This document shows, in pieces, positions 33,116 through 39,969 of a stretch of 39,969 nucleotides of DNA; positions within the stretch are counted from its first letter, which is position 1, and the number at the start of each line of letters is the position of its first letter. A program made the translations under genes and the position numbers. A model generated the notes under the pieces. It was not told where the DNA came from, did not search any database, and saw nothing but the letters and a program-made list of their open reading frames with translations. The DNA comes from an uncultured Kineothrix sp. (GTDB lineage Bacteria; Bacillota; Clostridia; Lachnospirales; Lachnospiraceae), in assembly GCA_910587275.1 (NCBI GenBank), contig CAJUMD010000018.1:1-39969 (forward strand), in the 5' to 3' direction.

Positions 33116-35905
33116 GTGACAGAAAATCATGTTTTAATGGCGAAAACGTGCCCGGATACGGAAGAATTATGGCTGCCTTTGTGGATGCATTTAACGGATA
33201 CGGCAGGAATTATGGGAAAGCTGGTGGCAAAGTGGGTTCCAAAATCCGTTTATCACGCGGCAGGCATGAGTTATAAACAGTTTTTGGCGTTGTCGGTATT
33301 TTTGGCGGCTGTCCATGATATTGGGAAAGCAACTTCGTATTTTCAGAGTGTTATTACAAAATCGTGCGCCGGTAAATATGAGGAAATAACCAGTCAAGGG
33401 TTTATAGTGAATAGGGAATACAGGGAGCCGGGAAAAACGCCCCATGCCTATGCCGGACAGTGGATACTGCAAAATGAGGGGGAAGGCTTTGGAATCAGCG
33501 AAAGGGTGGCGGTGGTTGTAGGTTCCCATCACGGGAAACCGGGAGATATTTGTTCCCTCATCGGGGAAACGGATTTAATAAAAAGGTATCCGGTTAATTT
33601 TTTTGGCGTGGAGAAGGATGAGGACGTAAAACAAATATGGAAAAATGCATGGGAAGAAATGGTAGACCAGGCACTGAAGCTGTCAGGGATGGAATCCGTT
33701 GGCGAATTGCCGGATATCACGCTGGAAGCGCAGGTATTGCTTACAGGTCTCCTGATCATTGCGGATTGGATAGCGAGCAATACAACTTATTTTCCGCTGA
33801 TTCCCATTGACAATTATGGGGATGGAAGTATTTATCCTGAAAGAGTCCAAAGCGCGTGGAGAAAACTGTCATTTCCTGACCTTTGGGGTTCGGAAATTAA
33901 TTTTATGGATCGGAAAATATTTCGGGAACGGTTTGGATTTGAGCCAAATGAAGTACAGGACTATATGTTAAATGTAGTCAATTCCTGTGGAAATCCGGGA
34001 ATTTTTATCCTGGAAGCCCAAATGGGGGTGGGAAAGACGGAAGCTGCTTTGGGAGCGGCGGAAGTATTAGCGTCAAGAAAAGACGAAGGCGGTATTTTTT
34101 TCGGACTGCCCACGCAGGCGACCAGCAACGGGCTTTTTGGGCGTTTCCTGGAATGGGAAAAACAGGTTTCGGAGGAAGCCGATGCAGTAATCGGTTTAGC
34201 GCACGGGGCTGCGCAGTTCAATAATCAGTATAACAGGCTGCTGATGGAAAGCAAATCATATATTGGAAATGGGGAAGCCGGTCAGGAGGGGATAAGCGTA
34301 CATCCATGGTTTCAGGGAAATAAAAAAATTCTTTTGTCAAATTTTGTAATAGGTACCGTAGACCAATTTCTGATGGCTGCTTTACGGCGTAAACATTTTA
34401 TGTTAAGACATATTGGACTTGCCGGAAAAGTGATTATTATTGATGAATGCCATGCGTATGACGCATATATGAATGAATATTTGGACCGGGCGTTACAGTG
34501 GATGGCGGCGTATGGCGTACCCGTTATTCTTTTGTCTGCGACGCTTCCGGTACGACGGCGCAGGGATTTAGTGGAATGTTATGCAAAAGCATATTCCAAA
34601 TTTTATCTGAAAAAAAGGAAACAGGAAATTAAATATGCAAAAAAGGATTGGGAAAAAAACAATGCGTATCCGCTTTTGACGTGGACGGACGGAGAATGTA
34701 TTAACCAGGAGAAAATCGTGCAGACGGTGCGGCAGAAAAGGGTAAAAATAAACAGGGTAGGTTCCGTGCAGGAAATGATAGATTTATTGGAGCAGCGTTT
34801 AAGGGAAGGGGGCTGTGCCTGTGTGATAGCAAACACGGTAAAAAGTGCACAGGAAATTTATATAAAATGCAGGGAATCCATGGCAAATGTTAATATCATC
34901 CTGTACCATGCCCAATTTACCATGCCGGACCGTATAAAGAAAGAAGAAATACTCCTAAAAAAAATGGGTAAGCACTCGGGGGATGGGGATAGGAAAAGAC
35001 TGGTTTTAATAGGGACACAGGTTCTCGAGCAGTCCTTGGATTACGATGCGGATATCATGGTTACACAGCTATGCCCAATGGATTTGCTGCTTCAGAGAAT
35101 TGGAAGATTACACAGGCATATACGGGATGGAAAAAACGGGGGTTATTCGAGACCGGCAGGTTTACGGAATTCTGAGTGTATCATATTGGGGGAAGATGGA
35201 GAAGACTATGATTCCGGCAGCAGGGCGGTGTATGGCGACTATCTTTTGATAAGGACCAACAAAATACTTACCGATGAGATAAAAATACCGGAAGAAATTC
35301 CCGATTTGGTACAGGCGGTGTATGAACAGGAAAACGATTTAGGGCTGGAAGGGGAGCCATATAATCGTGCTTTGGAAAAATATAAGCAAGAGATGCAGAG
35401 AAAGCGGGAACGTGCAGATTATTATCTGATGATGGAACCAAAGCCGAAAAGAAGCATGGATGAGCTGCTTTGTAACCCTGAAAATTCTGAGGAAAAATTA
35501 TCAGAAGCGTGTGTCAGGGACGGGGAATCATCGATTGAAGTGCTGTTGATGAAGAAGGGGGAGGATGGAACTATTTTATTTGTGGAAGAAACGGGCACGG
35601 AAGGTTTTTCCGCACAGAGAATGCCTGACAGCGCATATGGAAAGAAGATTGCCATGCAGAGGTTACGGCTTCCGCATATCTTTAGTACGCGGTGGAATAT
35701 AGACCGGACAATAAAGGAATTGGAAGACAGTAACCGCAGGGAATTGGCAGAATGGCAGCAGTCTCCATGGATACAGGGGGAGTTGGTTCTCCTGCTGGAT
35801 AAGAATAACCGTGCGGAGTTGAACGGATACCTGCTGTCTTATAGTTTCGAAAAAGGGTTGGAATATGAACGGAAGGAGGAAAGCGATGCAGGAAAAAGAG
35901 TTTAA
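33116..35905 (+). CDS. cas3: CRISPR-associated nuclease-helicase Cas3 (type I-E)
   Basis: Effector of 929 residues that is recruited by Cascade and degrades target DNA. The N-terminal HD nuclease shows WMHL (H25), HD67-68 (VHDIGK) and SHHGKPG near residue 140. The SF2 helicase core follows: Walker A MGVGKT at 303-308, GTVDQFLM, DECH at 443-446 and the LLSATLP motif after it, then a C-terminal helicase lobe with QVLEQSLDYDADIMVTQLCPMDLLLQRIGRLHR. The start is GTG at 33116, immediately after an in-frame TAA, with GGTGG five bases upstream; the distance to WLPLWMHL fits type I-E Cas3 proteins. It overlaps casA by 20 bases. Base composition appears more AT-rich than the carbohydrate genes, which would fit horizontal gain. 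Confidence 0.95.
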   Translation: MTENHVLMAKTCPDTEELWLPLWMHLTDTAGIMGKLVAKWVPKSVYHAAGMSYKQFLALSVFLAAVHDIGKATSYFQSVITKSCAGKYEEITSQGFIVNREYREPGKTPHAYAGQWILQNEGEGFGISERVAVVVGSHHGKPGDICSLIGETDLIKRYPVNFFGVEKDEDVKQIWKNAWEEMVDQALKLSGMESVGELPDITLEAQVLLTGLLIIADWIASNTTYFPLIPIDNYGDGSIYPERVQSAWRKLSFPDLWGSEINFMDRKIFRERFGFEPNEVQDYMLNVVNSCGNPGIFILEAQMGVGKTEAALGAAEVLASRKDEGGIFFGLPTQATSNGLFGRFLEWEKQVSEEADAVIGLAHGAAQFNNQYNRLLMESKSYIGNGEAGQEGISVHPWFQGNKKILLSNFVIGTVDQFLMAALRRKHFMLRHIGLAGKVIIIDECHAYDAYMNEYLDRALQWMAAYGVPVILLSATLPVRRRRDLVECYAKAYSKFYLKKRKQEIKYAKKDWEKNNAYPLLTWTDGECINQEKIVQTVRQKRVKINRVGSVQEMIDLLEQRLREGGCACVIANTVKSAQEIYIKCRESMANVNIILYHAQFTMPDRIKKEEILLKKMGKHSGDGDRKRLVLIGTQVLEQSLDYDADIMVTQLCPMDLLLQRIGRLHRHIRDGKNGGYSRPAGLRNSECIILGEDGEDYDSGSRAVYGDYLLIRTNKILTDEIKIPEEIPDLVQAVYEQENDLGLEGEPYNRALEKYKQEMQRKRERADYYLMMEPKPKRSMDELLCNPENSEEKLSEACVRDGESSIEVLLMKKGEDGTILFVEETGTEGFSAQRMPDSAYGKKIAMQRLRLPHIFSTRWNIDRTIKELEDSNRRELAEWQQSPWIQGELVLLLDKNNRAELNGYLLSYSFEKGLEYERKEESDAGKRV

Positions 35906-37532
35906 TCTGTTGGAAGAACCTTGGATAAAAGTCAGTACCATATCTATGGAGCAAAAGGAAGTTTCTTTGCTGGATGCGGTGCTTCATGCGCACGAGTACA
36001 CAGACCTGGCGGGTGAAATGCCGGTGCAGGATGCAGCTTTGTTAAGGTTATTGCTGGCTGCCGCACAAACGGTCTTTTACCGTTATGATGAGAACGGGGA
36101 AAAAGAGGAAATATCTGGGGAGAATGATTCCGATGAAGATACCGTAATGGAACGTTGGGAAAATTACTGGAACAGGGGAAAGTTCCCGGAAGCGGCGGTG
36201 AAACAATGTTTGGAGGCATATAGGAATAAGTTTTGGCTGTTCCATTCCGAAACACCGTTTTATCAGGTAAATGATTTACAGTATGGGACGGATTATGGAG
36301 TGGAATGCCTGCTCGGGAACATGAAAGAGAGTAATAACAAAGCAACGAAACATCATTTCAGTATGGCAGAGGGTGAGAAGCTGGAGCGCATCAGTTATGC
36401 GGAAGCGGCAAGATGGCTGATTTTCTTAAATGCATACGGAGTAAATATAAAAGCGGACAAAAATGCGCCGGGTACGAAGCAGCCGGTGGGAACCGGAAGA
36501 CTTGGGCAGCTTGGATTTGTAATGGTGAATGGCGATAATTTATTCCGGATTTTGATGTTGAATTTGTGTCCCTTAAAAAGCGGGGGCAATATTTGGAAGA
36601 TGCCAAAACCGGTATGGGAGCAGGAAGCACATGTAGAGCAGGGGCGGGAAATTGCCCCGCCGGATAATCTGCCGGAATTATACACGATTCAATCCAGGCG
36701 TATTATGTTGAAGAAAAAGGACGGATTTGTCATTGGGTTTCGTGCGCTTGGCGGTGATTTCTATTCCGTGGAGGATGATTTTAATGAACCGATGACTCTT
36801 TGGAAGGAAAGTAAAGCGGATAAAAAGGCAGAACGGAAAGTATATATTCCTAAGGTGCACCAATCCGCAATTCATGCATGGGAAGAATTTCCGACATTAA
36901 TGGATATGGAAAACGCCGGGCATATTCCGGGAATTGTTCAATGGCTTAAGAAACTTAAGAAAGAAAAAATCTTGGATTCAAATACGCTGCTTACATTTCG
37001 GATGCTCGGAATGGTATATGGGGATAAAATGAAATATACATATGGGGATTGCGTCAATGATACGCTTATGCTGTCGGCGGAATTACTGTCAGAGTTGGGA
37101 CAGGAATGGATTGGTTCCGTGGTGGATGAAGTCGGGAAATGCCAAGCAGTTGCCACAGGCGCATTGAAGCATTTTTCGTCAAACGTAGGAGGGCTTCTTT
37201 ACGGTGGAAGTGATGGCAAGGCAAAGGTAAAGGATACATTAATCCGCACATATTATTGCCATATAGACAGCGCTTTCCGCGCATGGCTGGCAAGTATCCG
37301 TCCGATGGAAAGCAGCCGCGGGGAAAAAATGGCGGAATGGGAGGAGAAATCGTATCATTATGCAAAACAGACAGTGGAGGATTATGTGTCGATGAGAAAT
37401 ATGAATATTTATGTACATAGGGAGGAAGACGGTAAATTGTTATCTGTTCCGCAGTCAATGAATGCTTATTTCAGGGAATTAAAAAGGATTTATCCTAAGG
37501 TGGCGGAACCTGCCGGAAAGGATAAAAGTTAA
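35886..37532 (+). CDS. casA: Cascade large subunit Cse1 (CasA), type I-E
   Basis: Large subunit of the type I-E Cascade complex, about 548 residues. It recognises the PAM and recruits Cas3. The N terminus FNLLEEPWIKV is the standard Cse1 opening; later family-like segments are ETPFYQV, KHHFSMAEGEKLERISYAEAARWLIFLNAYG and NLFRILMLNLCPLKSGGNIW. The longer frame begins at 35865, but GGAGG lies seven bases before the ATG at 35886 and family members begin close to FNLL, so the later ATG is chosen. Translation overlaps the end of cas3 by 20 bases, a strong sign of coupling. Confidence 0.93.
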   Translation: MQEKEFNLLEEPWIKVSTISMEQKEVSLLDAVLHAHEYTDLAGEMPVQDAALLRLLLAAAQTVFYRYDENGEKEEISGENDSDEDTVMERWENYWNRGKFPEAAVKQCLEAYRNKFWLFHSETPFYQVNDLQYGTDYGVECLLGNMKESNNKATKHHFSMAEGEKLERISYAEAARWLIFLNAYGVNIKADKNAPGTKQPVGTGRLGQLGFVMVNGDNLFRILMLNLCPLKSGGNIWKMPKPVWEQEAHVEQGREIAPPDNLPELYTIQSRRIMLKKKDGFVIGFRALGGDFYSVEDDFNEPMTLWKESKADKKAERKVYIPKVHQSAIHAWEEFPTLMDMENAGHIPGIVQWLKKLKKEKILDSNTLLTFRMLGMVYGDKMKYTYGDCVNDTLMLSAELLSELGQEWIGSVVDEVGKCQAVATGALKHFSSNVGGLLYGGSDGKAKVKDTLIRTYYCHIDSAFRAWLASIRPMESSRGEKMAEWEEKSYHYAKQTVEDYVSMRNMNIYVHREEDGKLLSVPQSMNAYFRELKRIYPKVAEPAGKDKS

Positions 37533-37568
37533 AGAAAGGCACAAAAAATGTGTACACATGGAGGGAAA

Positions 37569-38171
37569 ATGGGAAAAAAATCAGAAATCAGCCGTTTTGT
37601 GGGAAAGAAGATACGAATGCTTCAGGCAGAAGAAGAACGGGGGGCGGGTAAAGCAATGATGGCGGATTTGCGGCGTGGTATAGGACATGAGCCGGGGGAA
37701 CTGCCGCAGCTTTTCGGAATGGTCTTATTGGATATGCCACAGGAATTTATGAGTGAAAGTGGGATTGCCACAAGAGAAGAATGGTCATGTTACATGGCTC
37801 TTACCCTGTATGCCATGCATCAGCAGGGATTTGATTGGAAAGACAGACCGATGCATGTAAAAGAAGGCGGAAGTATCGGAAGGGCGCTGGCGAAGATGGC
37901 GAAAACATCAGACGATGCAAATGCGGACAAGCGGGCTTTGCAGAGATTACAGGCCTTTGCCACATCGATAGATATGAAAGAGGCATTTTACCATTTAAAG
38001 AGTTTAATACAGTTATTACGGAGCAAAGGAATTTCCATCGATTATGAAGCGCTGGCTGCTGATTTGTATGACTTCCAGTATGCAGACGGAAAAAAGCGGG
38101 TGAATTTAAGATGGGGACAGGATTTTTATTTGGAAAAAGGAAAGAAGGAAACAGAGGAGGATATATCATGA
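37569..38171 (+). CDS. casB: Cascade small subunit Cse2 (CasB), type I-E
   Basis: Small helical subunit of Cascade, about 200 residues; two copies in the complex hold the displaced strand. The ADLRRGIGHEPGELPQLFGMVL segment is typical of Cse2, as are the REEWSCYMALTLYAMHQQG and DFYQYADGKKRVNLRWGQDFY-like parts near the end. An ATG at 37548 adds seven residues; GGAGGG lies only about three bases from 37569, so both starts are possible, and I prefer 37569 because it gives the usual N-terminal length. The stop overlaps the casC start by four bases (ATGA). Confidence 0.9.
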   Translation: MGKKSEISRFVGKKIRMLQAEEERGAGKAMMADLRRGIGHEPGELPQLFGMVLLDMPQEFMSESGIATREEWSCYMALTLYAMHQQGFDWKDRPMHVKEGGSIGRALAKMAKTSDDANADKRALQRLQAFATSIDMKEAFYHLKSLIQLLRSKGISIDYEALAADLYDFQYADGKKRVNLRWGQDFYLEKGKKETEEDIS

Positions 38172-39262
38172 ACAAAAATTTATATGTTGATTTCCACGTA
38201 CTTCAAACGGTGCCGCCAAGTTGTGTAAACCGGGATGACACAGGAAGTCCAAAGACGGCGGTGTATGGAGGTACCCTCCGGGCAAGGGTTTCATCCCAGG
38301 CATGGAAACGTGCAATGAGGTTAATGTTTAAAGACCTTTTTTCATCAGAATGGGTGGGGTACCGTACAAGGAAAATGAAAGATCTTGTTACGGATAAAAT
38401 TTGCATGGAGCATCCGGATATCGATAAGGAATCGGCTGGAAAAATGGCTTCCCGGATTTTAGCGGTAGGAGATGTAAAAGCGGATGAGTCCAAGAAAGAT
38501 GTGCTGTTTTTTGTGAGTTCCCTGCAAATTGACAGTCTTGCCAAATTGGCAGTGGAATATGAGAATGATACTTCGGGAAAAAAGGAAAAAGAGAAAGTAC
38601 TTAAGAGCCGTGTGGAACATGCCTTAAAAGAAAATCCGAGTGTGGATATCCTTTTATTTGGGCGGATGGCGGCAAGTAATCCGAGTTTAAATTTTGATGC
38701 GGCAGCACAGGTGGCGCATAGTATTTCAACGCATACGATTGCGAATGAGTATGATTATTTTACGGCGGTGGATGATTGTACCCCCGAAGATGATTCGGGA
38801 GCAGGACATATCGGTACGGTTGAATTTAACTCATCCACGCTATACCGGTATGCAACCTTAAATATCAGGGAGTTGGCACAGACGTTACAGCCGGATGAAC
38901 TGAAGCTGGCTGTGAAAGGATTTGCGGAGTCCTTTGTCCGCTCTATGCCCACTGGAAGACAAAATCCATTTGCAAACAGGACGCTGCCGGATATGGTATA
39001 TGTAACGTTTCGGGAAGACCAGTCGGTAAACCTTGTGGGGGCATTTGAAAAACCTGTGACTTCCCAGGGCGGATATGTCGGGGAATCGAAAAAAGCATTT
39101 ATTTCTTATGCGAAAGAAGTGTACGGGAATTTTGTTAATGTGCCGCAGAAAGCATGGATTGTAGGGGCGGAAGACGGGGATTTTGCTGTTAAAATAAATT
39201 TTGCAGAACTTTTGGATGAAATCGGAACTGGGATTGGACAGTACTGTGCAGAAGGGAAGTGA
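38168..39262 (+). CDS. casC: Cascade backbone Cas7e (CasC/Cse4), type I-E
   Basis: Backbone subunit of Cascade, about 364 residues; six copies bind the crRNA. The N terminus YVDFHVLQTVPPSCVNRDD with KTAVYGGTLRARVSSQAWKR is the standard Cas7e opening. LFGRMAASNPSLNFDAAAQVAHSISTH matches the family's helical thumb region. The ATG at 38168 sits seven bases after AGAGGAGG and overlaps casB by four bases; the longer frame from 38111 is not needed. casD begins five bases beyond the stop. Confidence 0.95.
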   Translation: MNKNLYVDFHVLQTVPPSCVNRDDTGSPKTAVYGGTLRARVSSQAWKRAMRLMFKDLFSSEWVGYRTRKMKDLVTDKICMEHPDIDKESAGKMASRILAVGDVKADESKKDVLFFVSSLQIDSLAKLAVEYENDTSGKKEKEKVLKSRVEHALKENPSVDILLFGRMAASNPSLNFDAAAQVAHSISTHTIANEYDYFTAVDDCTPEDDSGAGHIGTVEFNSSTLYRYATLNIRELAQTLQPDELKLAVKGFAESFVRSMPTGRQNPFANRTLPDMVYVTFREDQSVNLVGAFEKPVTSQGGYVGESKKAFISYAKEVYGNFVNVPQKAWIVGAEDGDFAVKINFAELLDEIGTGIGQYCAEGK

Positions 39263-39266
39263 TACC

Positions 39267-39944
39267 TTGTATACATTGTTGCTTAGACTTAGTGCCCCAC
39301 TTCAGTCGTGGGGGTCCGGTTCTTTTTACGACCGCCGTGAGACGGATTATATGCCAACTAAGAGTGGGATAATAGGAATGCTGGCGGCTGCATTGGGAAG
39401 AAAAAGGAATGAATCATTGGATGATCTGGCAGAACTGAATTTTGGTGTTAGGATTGATTTACCGGGTACCAAATTGGATGATTTCCATATTACGCAGATG
39501 GGAGAAAAATTAAATACAAATCTTTCCAGCAGGGCTTATTTAAACGATGCCATTTTTCTGGTGGGCTTAGAATGGGAGGATTCCGGATTCTTACAGATGC
39601 TTGAAAATGCGCTGCGGCAACCAAAATTCTGCATTTTCTTAGGAAGAAAGTCCTGTCCGCCAACCTTACCGTTAGTACTCGGAATACGGGAAGGCAGCTT
39701 GGAATCCGCATTACGTGAGGAGGAATGGCTGGTTCCGAAATGGAGAAAAAAATCTTTATTCAGGTTTACGCAAGAGATTCCGCTTAGGATTGTGATGGAA
39801 AGTTTGACGGGAAATGCCGTAAAGAAAGATGTTCCTGTGTCATTTTCACCTATGGGACGTGAATACAGGTTTCGGCGTATGAAGGAAGTGTCACCCAAGA
39901 TAGTAACAAATGGCTGTCAGATGAACGCCGTACACGGGATATAG
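39267..39944 (+). CDS. casD: Cascade subunit Cas5e (CasD), type I-E
   Basis: Subunit of about 225 residues that caps the 5' handle of the crRNA. TLLLRLSAPLQSWGSGSFYDRRETDYMPTKSGIIGMLAAALGR is recognisable Cas5e sequence (RLSAPLQSWG, then the G-x-L-AAALG turn), and CIFLGRKSCPPTLPL is a further family segment. I start at TTG 39267 because the family begins MYTLLLRL; GAAGGGAAG lies seven bases before it and the casC stop four bases before. The frame extends upstream to 39201 inside casC, which is not used. The stop is at 39944, 25 bases before the window ends, where cas6e would be expected to follow. Confidence 0.92.
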   Translation: MYTLLLRLSAPLQSWGSGSFYDRRETDYMPTKSGIIGMLAAALGRKRNESLDDLAELNFGVRIDLPGTKLDDFHITQMGEKLNTNLSSRAYLNDAIFLVGLEWEDSGFLQMLENALRQPKFCIFLGRKSCPPTLPLVLGIREGSLESALREEEWLVPKWRKKSLFRFTQEIPLRIVMESLTGNAVKKDVPVSFSPMGREYRFRRMKEVSPKIVTNGCQMNAVHGI

Positions 39945-39969
39945 GGAGAGACGCCCGGCAGCAGGCGCC

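Noticed and set aside
32959..33276. 105-codon frame upstream of cas3
   Set aside because: It overlaps the first 160 bases of cas3 in another frame, has no family resemblance and no good ribosome site; cas3 explains the DNA.
39945..39969. Possible CRISPR repeat at the right edge
   Set aside because: Only 25 bases after casD are visible; they are not repeated and no array can be claimed.

Overview
The window looks like chromosome of a Gram-positive anaerobe of the Lachnospiraceae / Clostridium cluster XIVa type. The pointers are strong GGAGG-type ribosome sites, Firmicutes-style carbohydrate ABC operons with AraC and LacI regulators, a DUF6033-like protein, an LIC_10190-like membrane protein and a type III-like Wadjet locus. 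No rRNA, tRNA, insertion sequence, integrase or CRISPR array was seen. The species cannot be named from the sequence.

Layout. (1) 1-6.5 kb, envelope polysaccharide supply: dTDP-4-dehydrorhamnose reductase (rfbD), a divergent-PAP2 membrane protein, an AraC regulator, a polytopic GT-C-like membrane protein, GDP-L-fucose synthase (fcl) and mannose-1-phosphate guanylyltransferase (manC). manC and fcl flank the missing GDP-mannose 4,6-dehydratase step; rhamnose and fucose donors are both implied. (2) 6.5-10.9 kb, an AraC-controlled oligosaccharide ABC importer (LplB/LplC type) whose solute-binding gene has lost its 5' end and signal peptide, although both permeases are intact. (3) 10.9-13.7 kb, a gene-free stretch rich in inverted repeats, then a DUF6033-like protein, a metallophosphoesterase and a DUF3431-like protein.

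(4) 13.7-23.4 kb, a defence unit: a good promoter, an AAA ATPase with a C-terminal DUF4143-like region, then jetD-jetA-jetB-jetC, a complete Wadjet anti-plasmid SMC system in the order D-A-B-C. The ATPase lies 52 bp upstream of jetD on the same strand and may be an accessory subunit. A perfect 11-bp inverted repeat separates jetD from jetA.

(5) 23.5-32.8 kb, alpha-glucan use: a LacI regulator divergent from a binding protein and two MalF/MalG-type permeases, then a type I pullulanase-like GH13 enzyme and a GH133 amylo-alpha-1,6-glucosidase. Imported maltodextrin or glycogen fragments would be debranched inside the cell. The intergenic region carries repeated CGAAAC/TTTCGAA motifs that are candidate operators. 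(6) 33.1-39.97 kb, a type I-E CRISPR-Cas operon (cas3, casA, casB, casC, casD), tightly overlapped. The window stops just after casD; cas6e, cas1, cas2 and the array, if present, lie beyond the edge.

Main points for follow-up: the ATPase-Wadjet linkage, the jetD/jetA inverted repeat, the Asp-Asn in place of Asp-Glu in the JetC Walker B motif, the 5'-deleted binding-protein gene, a 36-bp dispersed intergenic repeat (copies near 47 and 13679), the structured region around 10.9-11.1 kb and the LacI-linked motif array.
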